From NCBI GenBank assembly GCA_024276995.1, contig JAJRWB010000021.1:34417-98416 (forward strand): 64,000 nt of DNA. Direction: 5' to 3'. The notes below the pieces were generated by a model. The model searched no databases. It was given only the letters and a program-made list of their open reading frames with translations, and was not told the origin of the DNA. Origin of the DNA: Candidatus Eiseniibacteriota bacterium (lineage in GTDB: Bacteria > Orphanbacterota > Orphanbacteria > Orphanbacterales > Orphanbacteraceae). Shown piece by piece: positions 36,945-45,893 of the stretch. How positions within the stretch are numbered: the stretch's first letter is position 1; each line of letters starts with the position of its first letter. The position numbers and the translations under genes were made by a program.

Positions 36945-39602
36945 GTGAAAACCGGTCTCCCACACCGTTGGTTTTCGGCGATTCTTGCTGCTTTCTTCGC
37001 GCTCCCCGCCCTCGTTCCCGCCGAGGCCGTCGCCGCGGTCACTTTCGACGACACATCCGACCCTATAGTCCTGTCCACATCGACATACGAAATCGGCTTC
37101 TCCGCAGATGACGGCGCGATCACGTTCATTCGCGACCTCGTCACAGGCATGGATGTTTCCGCCGGCAACAGTCTCGGCGATCTCTGGCGGGTGAAGTTCC
37201 GCGCGTCGGGTCTCCTTAGGAGCGCCACATTCGGCGCCGCCACGGCGAGTCGGCTGTTCACCTATTCCTGGGACGGGGCGCAAAACCGCCTGACACTCGA
37301 CTACGCCTTCAACGAGTCGGGAAAGGTCCTCGGTCTGACCGTACTCGTCGACGCGGCCGACGGGAACACTCTCGATCTGTCGGTGAGTATCGACAATCAG
37401 TACGGCGACGTGATCGACATCGTCTATGTGCCCACCGAGCTGTCGTTCGATATGAACCAGGTCGATCAGTTCTACTTCCCTTATTATGAAGGGGTCGCTT
37501 TCCAGAGGGGCTTTTTCCAGGAACTGCGCAGCACCTTCCAGCCGTACCAGCACATTTTCGCCGATTTCGGCGCCCTCGAATCGACGGCGGGAAATCTGGC
37601 GCTTTACGCGATGCCCGACACGGTTTTCCACGCCGCCACGATCGGACTCGGGTACAGCAGTTGGAACGGTGGGATGAGCGTCTACCATCACATGTTCCAG
37701 ACGTACATCGATGACGGCGCACTGTGGAGCGCGCCGATGCTTCGCATGGTGATCGGAAAGACGATCGACCAGACGATGGCGCTCTTCCGGAGCGACAAGG
37801 GATGGGACGACTCGCCAAGCCTGCAGGATCGTGTCGGCACCCTCTTCGAGCCGCTCTCGAACAGTTTTCTCGTGAAGCTCGACGTGCAGCATGTGAACGA
37901 TTGGGGTTGGGCGAGCGCCGGACAGTCGGCGTTCAGCTGGGTGGACAGCGTCTCGGCCCTCCTTCCGAACACCGCGCTTCTTCACCTCGTCTCCTTCTGG
38001 CCGGTGGGATTCGACAACTACTATCCCGATTACCTCCCGCCGAACACGGCGTACGGAACGCAAGGCGAGTTCCTGTCGATCCTCACGAACGCGAAGGCGC
38101 GGGGCCAGCTCGTCATGCCGTACACGAACCCGACGTGGTGGGACGAGAACTCGCCCACCATGCTCTCCCTCGGAACCGGCATCGCGGCGGACAATCTCCA
38201 GGGGAATCCCCTCTACGAGTGTTACGGGGCGAATTGCGGCTACGTGGTCAGTCCGTCCGACCCGGCGGTGCAGCAGCGCCAAGTGCAGACGGTCCAGGAT
38301 TTCACGACCGCCTATCCCGTCGATCTCCTCTTCGAGGACCAGGTGGCGGACCGGCCATGGACGTACGATACGAACCCGGCGGCGGCCGACTACGTTTCAT
38401 ACACCGATGCGCTCGTCGACAATGTGAAGAACCGATGTCAGGCGATCCCGCTCGCCACCGAAGGGATGCTCGACGTCCTCGTCGGTTCGGAAACCGGCTT
38501 CTTCGATTCGGTGATGCTCGACAAGAAAGCGGGATGGGTGTCGGCCTGGGGGGACAACAACTGGGTGGTCTACCCGATCACCATGCTTGCCGCCCACGAC
38601 AAGGCGGTCTTTCACCAGCACAACCTCGCCGTGGAAGTGATGACCGACAACAAGGAGATGCTCACCTACAATCTCTCGTACGGATTCGGACTCAATTTCG
38701 ATCTCACCGACCAGGGGGGAATGCTCGCCAGCGACTGGATCGGCATCGACGCCGCGTTCCAGAGGAGCGTGGCGGCGCGCTTCACCGGGCGGAAGATGAC
38801 GAGTTTCGAGTATCTCGACGGGGCGAAGAAGGTTTCGCGCTCGTGGTTCGAGGATCTGGAGGTCGTGGGGAATCACGACGCCGTGAATTCGTACGGCTAT
38901 CTCGACCATACCCTCGTGCCGCAGGGACTTTACGCCGCCACCGTCGACGGCCGGATGATCGCCGGCGTGTTCAGCCGGTTCAACGGTCTCGCCCTCCCCG
39001 GCGAGCACTACCTGATCCAGGAGAAGATGGGAGCCTCATCCTACAGGATCGAACAGCCGTCCGGCCCCGATGCGACGATCCGCTTCCACCGCCCTTCCTG
39101 GTGGAGCCTGAAGAACCGTATCCGCGTGCAGGGGATCACCGAAAGTGGAGCGATCGTCGATGTCACCTCGCTGCCGACCACAACGATCCAGGCAAACAGC
39201 ATCGACTTCCTCTGGCAGAGGGACCAGGGGGGTGAGAAGGTGTCGTACTATCAACTCCGGTACCTGAGGAAACAAGGGGGCGATGACTTCCAGACCGGCG
39301 TGACCGCCTCCGATCCGGCGCCCGCGACGAGGCTTTTCGTCGGCGCGTCGCCGAACCCGTTCAACCCGATGACGACGATCCGTTTCGGGCTCCCCGAGGC
39401 GGCGGATATTTCGCTCGACGTATTCGATGCCTCCGGTCGCCTGGTGAAGCATCTCGCCCGCGGTGCGTACGGCGCCGGGAGCTACGAGGTTACCTGGAAC
39501 GGCACCGACGATGCCGGGCGGCAAGCCGCCTCGGGGATCTACTTCACCCGTCTCACCGCCGGTACGCGCCGCACCACCGGAAGGGTCGTCCTCGTAAGAT
39601 AG
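36945..39602 (+). CDS. Secreted DUF6259-like glycoside hydrolase with FlgD-like tail
   Basis: 885 residues from a GTG with GGAGGAGG upstream and a ~35-residue signal. An N-terminal beta-sandwich (residues ~40-270) is followed by a TIM-barrel-like segment (WPVGFDNYYPDYLPPNTAYGTQGEFLS..., LVMPYTNPTWWDENSP, DLLFEDQVADRPW) typical of DUF6259-type proteins, related to GH36-like clans. The DLLFEDQVAD stretch could provide catalytic acids. The C-terminal 85 residues (ASPNPFNPMTTIRFGLPE ... SGIYFTRLTAG) are the sorting module. It probably cleaves an extracellular polysaccharide; the substrate is unknown. The stop is TAG. Confidence 0.75.
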   Translation: MKTGLPHRWFSAILAAFFALPALVPAEAVAAVTFDDTSDPIVLSTSTYEIGFSADDGAITFIRDLVTGMDVSAGNSLGDLWRVKFRASGLLRSATFGAATASRLFTYSWDGAQNRLTLDYAFNESGKVLGLTVLVDAADGNTLDLSVSIDNQYGDVIDIVYVPTELSFDMNQVDQFYFPYYEGVAFQRGFFQELRSTFQPYQHIFADFGALESTAGNLALYAMPDTVFHAATIGLGYSSWNGGMSVYHHMFQTYIDDGALWSAPMLRMVIGKTIDQTMALFRSDKGWDDSPSLQDRVGTLFEPLSNSFLVKLDVQHVNDWGWASAGQSAFSWVDSVSALLPNTALLHLVSFWPVGFDNYYPDYLPPNTAYGTQGEFLSILTNAKARGQLVMPYTNPTWWDENSPTMLSLGTGIAADNLQGNPLYECYGANCGYVVSPSDPAVQQRQVQTVQDFTTAYPVDLLFEDQVADRPWTYDTNPAAADYVSYTDALVDNVKNRCQAIPLATEGMLDVLVGSETGFFDSVMLDKKAGWVSAWGDNNWVVYPITMLAAHDKAVFHQHNLAVEVMTDNKEMLTYNLSYGFGLNFDLTDQGGMLASDWIGIDAAFQRSVAARFTGRKMTSFEYLDGAKKVSRSWFEDLEVVGNHDAVNSYGYLDHTLVPQGLYAATVDGRMIAGVFSRFNGLALPGEHYLIQEKMGASSYRIEQPSGPDATIRFHRPSWWSLKNRIRVQGITESGAIVDVTSLPTTTIQANSIDFLWQRDQGGEKVSYYQLRYLRKQGGDDFQTGVTASDPAPATRLFVGASPNPFNPMTTIRFGLPEAADISLDVFDASGRLVKHLARGAYGAGSYEVTWNGTDDAGRQAASGIYFTRLTAGTRRTTGRVVLVR

Positions 39603-40006
39603 CGCCCCGGCACGAAGGTGACTGCGCACCTGCTGAACAGTCTGCTCCATGTTGGATCCGCGCGGCGGGTCGATCTATCTCCTTCCCGACCGGGAAGGCG
39701 CTTGTCGTTCCCCCGATCTGTGCGATTCGAATCGATTCGGGACAATTCCGGCGATGGTACGATCTGGGCGAAACGGGCATGGAAGATGCCATACTCCATG
39801 GCAGGCGGTCGAACAGCGGAGGCGGCACGAAAGAGGGAAAGGGCACCCGCCGCCGGCGCGAAGACCGCAATGGAAGGGACGCTTCGGTGGTCGGGTGGTG
39901 ATGTGGGCGGATTCGCCCCGGGTTGTGATGGCCGTCTTCCCTTCCGGCTTCTCGTGGTGGTGTGGTGGCGGGCGGACGCGGATGTCCGCAATGGGAAACA
40001 TGAAGA

Positions 40007-40043
40007 GCCCGGCGAGGCGAAAAGTGATGCGCCCTCGCCGGGC
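40007..40043. terminator. GC-rich hairpin in a 554-base intergenic stretch
   Basis: GCCCGGCGAGG (40007-40017) and CCTCGCCGGGC (40033-40043) form a perfect 11-bp stem with a 15-base loop. In the stretch 39603-40156 the only other signal is a lone TACAAT at 40108-40113, a possible -10 for the small gene at 40157; no gene was found. Confidence 0.45.
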
Positions 40044-40156
40044 CTTCGTGTCTGTGAACCGGCACCCGCGACGTTTCCCGCGTAACGCTCCCGTAACAGC
40101 GGCTCCATACAATGTGAAGCGAACAGTCGATCCCCGTGATCTTGGAGGAGAGGCGA

Positions 40157-40354
40157 TTGTCGACGTTTATCATCCGGCTCCTGTCCGATCCCGCCGAGGA
40201 GGTCAAGGGGAAGGTTCGCCATGTGCCGAGCGGGGAAGAGACGGCGTTCTCCAGCGCTTCGGAGCTCCTCTCTTTCTTCCAGAGCATGAGTGGTGTGGGG
40301 AGCGGGCTCGCCGCAGGAGCGGACGACGCCGCCACCCGGACGGAGACGGAGTGA
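40157..40354 (+). CDS. Small conserved hypothetical protein
   Basis: The TTG at 40157 sits seven bases after GGAGGAGAGG, a strong ribosome site that decides this start. The 65-residue product begins MSTFIIRLLSDPAEEVKGK and continues VRHVPSGEETAFSSASELLSFFQSM. It is a compact beta-beta-alpha pattern resembling a widespread family of tiny proteins in which a FVVRL strand leads to a G.V.HV.TGE hairpin and a final helix. No function is known for that type. It stands alone between the glycosidase and the cytochrome cluster. Confidence 0.6.
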   Translation: MSTFIIRLLSDPAEEVKGKVRHVPSGEETAFSSASELLSFFQSMSGVGSGLAAGADDAATRTETE

Positions 40355-40405
40355 TAGGGCCGTCCGGCGTCCCTCTCTTCTTTCCTTGTGCGAAGCCCCC
40401 GGATC

Positions 40406-40430
40406 GCATAACCTGTTAACAGGGTTATGC
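40406..40430. promoter_or_regulatory. Near-perfect 25-bp palindrome upstream of the cytochrome cluster
   Basis: GCATAACC-TGTTAACA-GGGTTATGC is an inverted repeat with a single-base bulge, lying 107 bases before the start at 40537 in otherwise GC-rich sequence. Its AT-rich symmetric core (TGTTAACA) looks like an operator for a dimeric regulator. As RNA it could also form a hairpin after 40354. Confidence 0.5.
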
Positions 40431-40536
40431 CCCTGTGATCGCCGCGGCTTCAGGGCTCGTCGCGACACGCCGAAACATTGAAAGACAAGCCCCGGCAAGG
40501 CAAGAATGCGCGCGCAGCGCCAGAGCAGGAGATGAA

Positions 40537-41805
40537 ATGCGAAGCGGGATACTGACTATCTTGCTCGTTCCGGCGGCTCTCTGCCTCGTCCCCCCGGCCG
40601 TATCCGCTCAGGACGACGCCGGATGCATGAAGGCCGACTGTCACGCCGACCTGGGAGCGAAGAAGTGGGTTCACGGCCCCGTGGGGGCCGGAATCTGCAC
40701 TGTCTGCCACAACCCGGTGGAGAACAAGGACCACGAATTCGTCCTGGCGGCGGAAAAAGAAGAACTCTGTTTCGCCTGCCACGAGGCGAAGCGGGACATG
40801 ATGCTCGAAGAGAACGTGCACACACCTGTGGCGCAGGGGAATTGCGTCGGGTGCCACGATCCCCACACGAGCGATTTCCGTTTCACCCTGAAAGGGGAAG
40901 CGGCGGACCTCTGCTTCAACTGCCACGACAAGGCGGCGTTCTCGAAGAACACGGTGCACGGTCCTGTGGCGGCGGGCGACTGCAACGCATGCCACAATCC
41001 CCATGCATCGCCCAACGAGAAGCAGCTCGTCTCGCCGCAGGAGAAGCTGTGCTACCGGTGTCACGAGGAGAAGAAGGGGATCCCGCAGAAGCGCCACCCC
41101 CACAAGCCGGTGGCCGAGAAGTGCACGAACTGTCACAGTCCGCATTCGAACGATGTTGCGTTCCTGCTCCCGCAGTCGATGCCCGACCTTTGTTTCGGCT
41201 GCCACGCCGATATCGCCGAGCACAAGAACGCTTCGCATCCCCACGCTCCATTCCAGGCGGGTGAATGCACCGACTGTCACGAGATACACGGCTCCGATTT
41301 CCCGAAACTCTTCACCGTCGCCCCGACGGAACTCTGTTTCCAGTGTCACGACGAGATGCAGGAGTTCGTGGAGTCGAAGAAGTATCCCCACGGTCCGGTG
41401 AAGGACGGAGACTGCAACGCCTGTCACGATCCCCACGGCAGCGAGAATCACAGGATTCTCCGAAAGTATTTCCCCGAGGAGTTCTACACCTCCTTCGCGC
41501 CGGAAAAATACGCGATCTGTTTCGAGTGCCATAACGAGCAGATCGTGCAGGACGCCGCGACGACGACGCTCACCGACTTTCGTGACGGCGATAGGAACCT
41601 GCACTATCTTCATGTGCACAAGAAGGTGAAGGGAAGGAGCTGTCGTGCCTGCCACCAGGTCCACGCTTCGAACCAGGAGAAGCACATCCGCGAGTCGGTC
41701 CCCTTCGGCACGATCAACTGGGAGCTGCCGGTGAAATACACGAAAACCGAGAACGGCGGAAGTTGTCGCGTCGGCTGTCACGCGCCGAAAGAGTATCGTC
41801 GGTGA
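40537..41805 (+). CDS. Secreted multihaem c-type cytochrome, about 15 haems
   Basis: AGGAG precedes the ATG at 40537, giving 422 residues with a signal peptide ending AVSA. Thirteen CxxCH motifs are visible (CTVCH, CFACH, CVGCH, CFNCH, CNACH, CYRCH, CTNCH, CFGCH, CTDCH, CFQCH, CNACH, CFECH, CRACH), plus CMKADCH (CX4CH) near the start and CRVGCH (CX3CH) at the end. Many are arranged as doubled CXXCH units with CHDPH/CHNPH second His ligands. It is probably periplasmic or cell-surface and part of a long electron wire. Its stop overlaps the GTG start of the TPR protein, so 40537-45648 forms one tight operon. Confidence 0.9.
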   Translation: MRSGILTILLVPAALCLVPPAVSAQDDAGCMKADCHADLGAKKWVHGPVGAGICTVCHNPVENKDHEFVLAAEKEELCFACHEAKRDMMLEENVHTPVAQGNCVGCHDPHTSDFRFTLKGEAADLCFNCHDKAAFSKNTVHGPVAAGDCNACHNPHASPNEKQLVSPQEKLCYRCHEEKKGIPQKRHPHKPVAEKCTNCHSPHSNDVAFLLPQSMPDLCFGCHADIAEHKNASHPHAPFQAGECTDCHEIHGSDFPKLFTVAPTELCFQCHDEMQEFVESKKYPHGPVKDGDCNACHDPHGSENHRILRKYFPEEFYTSFAPEKYAICFECHNEQIVQDAATTTLTDFRDGDRNLHYLHVHKKVKGRSCRACHQVHASNQEKHIRESVPFGTINWELPVKYTKTENGGSCRVGCHAPKEYRR

Positions 41806-42344
41806 GACGACGACGTTTCGCCGCCGCCTTTTTCCTGTTCTCCATCCTCCTTCCGGCGGCGGCGCTGCCGCTGCGCTCCCCGGCGGCGGAAAAGACCGCC
41901 GACCGGCGTGAAGTGATCCGCCGTGGACGGCTGATGCTGAAAGAGGCGGTTCGCCAGATCCGTTCCGGCGAACTCGACTCCGCGTCGACGAATCTCGAAA
42001 GCATTCTTGCCGAGGATCCGAAGAACGCGGATGCCTTCTACCATGCCGCCCGCGTGCTCGTCCGCCGCGGCGACACGACCGCCGCCGTCGCCCGTCTCGA
42101 GGACGGGGTCCGCGCGGCGCCCCTTTCGAGCCGTTTGAAGCTCTTTCTCGCCCGGCTCAGGATCGCCGCGGGCGATCTCGACGGCGCCGGCGAGCTGGTC
42201 GGCAAGGTCCTCGCCATCAAGCCCCGCGAGGCGGAGGCGCTTTACCTGAAAGGGTGGATCCTCGTCGAGCGGGGGGACACCGCCGGCGCGGCCGACGCGT
42301 GGCACGAGGCGCTCCGATTCACCCTTGAAAGGGGGGGGGCGTGA
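41802..42344 (+). CDS. Exported TPR protein
   Basis: The GTG at 41802 overlaps the cytochrome stop (GTGA). The 180-residue product has a signal-like N-terminus and three to four TPR units (STNLESILAEDPKNADAFYH, VARLEDGVRAAPLSSRLKLF, LVGKVLAIKPREAEALYL). TPR proteins of this kind act as scaffolds in cytochrome c maturation (CcmI/NrfG-like) or complex assembly. That role is inferred from its place between two giant cytochromes. It overlaps the next gene by four bases. Confidence 0.75.
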   Translation: MRRRRFAAAFFLFSILLPAAALPLRSPAAEKTADRREVIRRGRLMLKEAVRQIRSGELDSASTNLESILAEDPKNADAFYHAARVLVRRGDTTAAVARLEDGVRAAPLSSRLKLFLARLRIAAGDLDGAGELVGKVLAIKPREAEALYLKGWILVERGDTAGAADAWHEALRFTLERGGA

Positions 42345-43462
42345 GGGCGGCGATCCACTTCCTCGTGAAGCGCCGGCCCGCCCTCGGCGCCGCGATTCTG
42401 CTCTTCCTCCTTTCGCCCTCGGCGCCCGCCGCGTTCAAGTATCTCCAAGTGGGGATGCAGGCGCCTCCCGTGGAGGGTGTCGATCTCGTGACGGGGGAGA
42501 AGATCTCCGCCGATCGATCGGGGGAGGAGGGGATCTTGGTGATCACCTTCTGGGCGACCTGGTCGAAGCGTTCCATCGAGATACTCGCCGACCTGAAGGA
42601 GATGGCGGAGAAATATGAAGCCCTCCCGTTCCGGGTGATCGCCATCAACGTGGACAGCCAGCACGTATCGGAGATGACCCGGGCGGCGGTTCGCGACAAG
42701 GTGGTCGAACTCGGCCTTCCCTTCCCCGTGATCATCGACGACGGCCTCGAGATCTTCTATCGTTTCGGCGTGATCGCCGTTCCCTCCACGGCGTTGATCG
42801 ACGGTTCGGGCGTTCTTCTCTACGACCCGTCCGGCTATTCCTACGCCATTCGCGACAGGCTCGTCGATTCCACCGAGGTTTTTCTCGGTATCCGGGAGAG
42901 GGCCGTGGAGAAGACGATCCTGGTGGGCTACGAGCCCGACCCGACGGCGAACCGCTACTATCACCTCGCGCTCCAGATGCTGAACCAGCGATTGTACGAG
43001 CGTGCCCTGGCGAATCTCGACAGCGCGATCGAGTCGGACAGCCTTTTCTCGGCGCCGCATAACCTGCGGGGACAGATCTTCCTCGACTTGGCCCGCGGCG
43101 ACGAAGCGCTCGTCGAGTTCGAAACGGCGGTGCGGCTCGATACGCTCTCCGTGGCGGCGCTCGCCGGGTGGGGTCGGGCTCTCTACCGTGCCGGTGATCT
43201 CGAAGGGGCGCGGGGCAAGCTGGAAGCGGCGCTCGCCGTGGATGAGTGGTACACGCCGGCACTCCTCGATCTCGCCCGGTGCCTCGCCGCGGAGGAACGG
43301 GCCGACGAAGCGCTTGCGAAGCTCGAAACCGCCGCGGAACTCGCCCCCGGCGATCCGATGGTCTACTACCGCGCCGGCGAGGTCCACGCCGCCGCTGGCC
43401 GTGAAACCGAGGCGCTCGACCAGTACCGCCACGCGCTCGAACTCCTCTTTCCTGCCCCCTGA
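42341..43462 (+). CDS. Thioredoxin-fold (TlpA/AhpC-TSA-like) protein without active-site cysteines, plus TPR domain
   Basis: 373 residues from a GTG overlapping the previous stop. A signal peptide precedes a thioredoxin-like domain (residues ~35-185) with the fold landmarks LVITFWATWSKRSIEIL and the cis-Pro loop FGVIAVPSTALIDGSG. The usual WCxxC is replaced by WSKRS, so both redox cysteines are absent. The C-terminal ~170 residues are TPR repeats. It cannot do dithiol chemistry in the usual way and may bind a partner, such as an apocytochrome, as a chaperone. It sits in the cytochrome operon between two multihaem genes. Confidence 0.8.
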   Translation: MRAAIHFLVKRRPALGAAILLFLLSPSAPAAFKYLQVGMQAPPVEGVDLVTGEKISADRSGEEGILVITFWATWSKRSIEILADLKEMAEKYEALPFRVIAINVDSQHVSEMTRAAVRDKVVELGLPFPVIIDDGLEIFYRFGVIAVPSTALIDGSGVLLYDPSGYSYAIRDRLVDSTEVFLGIRERAVEKTILVGYEPDPTANRYYHLALQMLNQRLYERALANLDSAIESDSLFSAPHNLRGQIFLDLARGDEALVEFETAVRLDTLSVAALAGWGRALYRAGDLEGARGKLEAALAVDEWYTPALLDLARCLAAEERADEALAKLETAAELAPGDPMVYYRAGEVHAAAGRETEALDQYRHALELLFPAP

Positions 43463-43525
43463 GTCGCGCCGAAGTTGCCCCGGCACCGTCAATCGGTTAC
43501 CTTGGCCGGCGAGGAGGAAGAACGA

Positions 43526-44341
43526 GTGGAGTTGAAACCGAATCGGGTGATTCTCCTGGCCGCAGCGGCACTGCTCGTCGCGCCGTCGATTGCGGGCGGA
43601 TTCGACGAGTTCCACGGCGCCGTGGCGGTCCATTCCCCCGACTACGATTCTCTCTTCGCCCTCGCCGTTCCCCTCGATGAATCCGCGGAGGGACGCGCCC
43701 TCGTCGACCGGTGCCTCGCCCGCTACGGCGGCGTGGAGAAGCTGGAGGCCCTCGGCGCTTTCCGGCTCGCCTACCGGGCGAAAACATTCCTGGCACGGGA
43801 CTCTCTCGACGTGATCCGATCGTTCGCCTCCGGTAGGCGCCACTCGATTCACAGGAAAAGCGCGACGGCGAACAAGAGAAGGGTCCTGAACCGGTCGGAC
43901 GCCTGGTTCGACGACGGCGACACGCTCATCGTTCTCGACGACGGACGTTACAAGGCGGAGCTTTTCAGTTACCTCACCCTTGCCATGCCGCTCGCCATAA
44001 CCACCGAGCGGTTCGACTCGATCCGCTACGGCACGCGCGACGGCGATCCGGTCGGCTACATCTACATGACGAAGAACGATTCCCTGATGATCGTGACGGG
44101 GATCGATCCGGCCGATTCGCTGATCAAGTCGTCGGAAGGGGTGATACGGCAGGGGGAGAAGGGTTTCACCTTCATCAACCGCTTCTCGGACCATGAGGAA
44201 CACGGCGGCTACTGGTTCCCGGGGAAGAGGGTGAACATCTCCCTCGGTCTGGAAGTCTCCCGGTCGGTCCTCTCGTCCGTCGAGATCGCCCCCGCTTTCG
44301 CCGAAGACGAGTTTCAGCCTCGCCGGGAGGGGAAGCGATGA
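43526..44341 (+). CDS. Exported protein of unknown function, possibly LolA/LolB-like fold
   Basis: The GTG at 43526 lies five bases after GAGGAGGAAG and gives 271 residues; the open frame extends upstream but without a ribosome site. After the signal peptide, LVDRCLARYGGVEKLEALGAFRLAYRA resembles the start of outer-membrane lipoprotein-sorting (LolA-like) half-barrels. The remainder alternates short beta strands (DDGDTLIVLDDGRYKAELFSY, GYIYMTKNDSLMIVTGI). There are no Cys haem motifs. It overlaps the 17-haem cytochrome gene by four bases, so it may help deliver that protein to the envelope. Confidence 0.6.
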   Translation: MELKPNRVILLAAAALLVAPSIAGGFDEFHGAVAVHSPDYDSLFALAVPLDESAEGRALVDRCLARYGGVEKLEALGAFRLAYRAKTFLARDSLDVIRSFASGRRHSIHRKSATANKRRVLNRSDAWFDDGDTLIVLDDGRYKAELFSYLTLAMPLAITTERFDSIRYGTRDGDPVGYIYMTKNDSLMIVTGIDPADSLIKSSEGVIRQGEKGFTFINRFSDHEEHGGYWFPGKRVNISLGLEVSRSVLSSVEIAPAFAEDEFQPRREGKR

Positions 44342-45648
44342 TTCACGGCCGGCGGAGACGGTCCGGCGGGGCATGGTTGGTTCCCCTGGCGGCGCTTCTC
44401 GCGGCGATCTTTCTCGCGTCGCCGGACCGGGCGGCGGCGGATTCGGACGAGGAGGAGGGAGAGAAGAGCTGTCTCGAATGTCACGAGAAGTTTCGGGAGA
44501 GGCTCGCCGGCGAGTTCGATCATGAACCGTTCGAGAAGGGGGAGTGCTACGCGTGTCACCGGTTCCACGGCTTTCGGAACCGCGTGGAGCTGAAGGCGCC
44601 GATCATCGATCTGTGCACCGAGTGTCACGCCGACGTGGCCGAAATGCCCCGCGAGGAGATGCACGAGCCCTTGCTCGAGGACGAAAGCTGCACTCTCTGT
44701 CACGAGATGCACAGCGCCGACAACGCCGAGCTGCTGATCCGCCCGGGCGGAGCCGTCTGCCTCGAATGCCACGACGGGCCGGAAGAGGTCGGCGCCGTTG
44801 TGCACGAGCCTTTCGCGAAGCTCCGGTGCGTCGGTTGCCATGAGCCCCACGGATCGGAATTCGAATCGAATCTCCAGATGCCGGCGGGCTATCTCTGCCT
44901 TTCGTGCCATCCCGGCATCCTTCCCGACGACTCTCCCATGGAGATGCACACAGCCGACGGCGAGAAATCGTGCGAGAACTGTCATTCCCCCCATGGGTCG
45001 GAGACGCCCCGGTTGTTGAAAAACGATATCGTTTCACTCTGCACAGGCTGCCACCGGGAGAAGAGGCTCGGCGAAAGCCTTTCCGAGTACCATTCCGCGA
45101 TTACCGAAGGGAGATGCACCGCCTGTCACGACCCGCACGCGAAACCGGGCGAATCGCTCCTTGCGAAGGAGCCGCCCGACCTGTGCTTCGATTGCCACGG
45201 GGAGATCGAAAAGAGACTCGCCCTCGAGTTTCCCCACGCCGCGGCGGACGACGACTGCCTCAACTGCCACGATCCCCACGGGCGAATCGCGCCCGGCGAA
45301 GAACCGGCGCTCTGTGGCGAGTGTCATGATGTAGGGGAGAAGGAATTCCTCGCCTCCCACGGAGGAAGAGAGCCGTCGCGGTGTGTCATCTGCCATGATC
45401 CTCATGGTTCTACCGACGAGAGGATGCTCCTCGAGGTGCTCCACCCACCTTTCGAGGCGGGGGAATGCGGCGAATGCCATCGCGCCGGAGCGCCGAAATC
45501 GGTCCTCCGGAGAGTCGCCCTCTGCCTCGAGTGCCACGACGCCCCGGAGAAGATCGGCGCCCATTCCGACCGGGAGACGGCCGGTCGAGTCTGTGTCGAC
45601 TGTCACTCGCCCCACGCGGCAGGGAACAGGGCGCTCATTTCCGGCTAA
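44338..45648 (+). CDS. Secreted 17-haem c-type cytochrome
   Basis: 436 residues; the ATG overlaps the preceding stop (ATGA), with GGGAGGGG upstream. A basic signal peptide is followed by seventeen canonical CxxCH sites: CLECH, CYACH, CTECH, CTLCH, CLECH, CVGCH, CLSCH, CENCH, CTGCH, CTACH, CFDCH, CLNCH, CGECH, CVICH, CGECH, CLECH and CVDCH. That is about one haem per 24 residues, so most of the mass is haem-wrapping loop. CHDPHG-type second ligands recur. It is probably a periplasmic or surface conduit paired with the 15-haem protein at 40537. The stop is TAA, followed by an AT-rich break. Confidence 0.92.
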   Translation: MIHGRRRRSGGAWLVPLAALLAAIFLASPDRAAADSDEEEGEKSCLECHEKFRERLAGEFDHEPFEKGECYACHRFHGFRNRVELKAPIIDLCTECHADVAEMPREEMHEPLLEDESCTLCHEMHSADNAELLIRPGGAVCLECHDGPEEVGAVVHEPFAKLRCVGCHEPHGSEFESNLQMPAGYLCLSCHPGILPDDSPMEMHTADGEKSCENCHSPHGSETPRLLKNDIVSLCTGCHREKRLGESLSEYHSAITEGRCTACHDPHAKPGESLLAKEPPDLCFDCHGEIEKRLALEFPHAAADDDCLNCHDPHGRIAPGEEPALCGECHDVGEKEFLASHGGREPSRCVICHDPHGSTDERMLLEVLHPPFEAGECGECHRAGAPKSVLRRVALCLECHDAPEKIGAHSDRETAGRVCVDCHSPHAAGNRALISG

Positions 45649-45893
45649 TTTGTTGTAATTCAATACAATACGGGATTTGGACGGCGTAAGGGTCTCCCCG
45701 CCCTTCGATCAAGGCTGTAACTGGTTAGGCCGCCGTTGATTAAGAAATTTTAATTGATTAGAGGGTCGTTTTTTCCAGAAAATCATAGCGCCGCAGCCTG
45801 GAATCCGGTAAAATCTACATGTAGCGAAAGGCTGCGAATCCGCCCGGTCGCGGCCGACGTCCGGAAACTCTAATGCGAAGGAAGGCTCCCGGC
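45649..45893 (+). promoter_or_regulatory. AT-rich intergenic control region
   Basis: This 245-base space is much more AT-rich than its surroundings. It includes TTGTAATTCAATACAAT (~45653), GATTAAGAAATTTTAATTGATT (~45739-45760, a partial dyad), a TAAAAT hexamer near 45809 and the perfect palindrome CTACATGTAG at 45815-45824. It separates the 40537-45648 operon from the next one and is the likely promoter/operator for it. Confidence 0.5.

Noticed and set aside
40435..40536. Upstream extension of the 15-haem cytochrome frame to ~40435
   Set aside because: It has no signal-peptide character and no ribosome site, and the ATG at 40537 with AGGAG gives a clean signal peptide.
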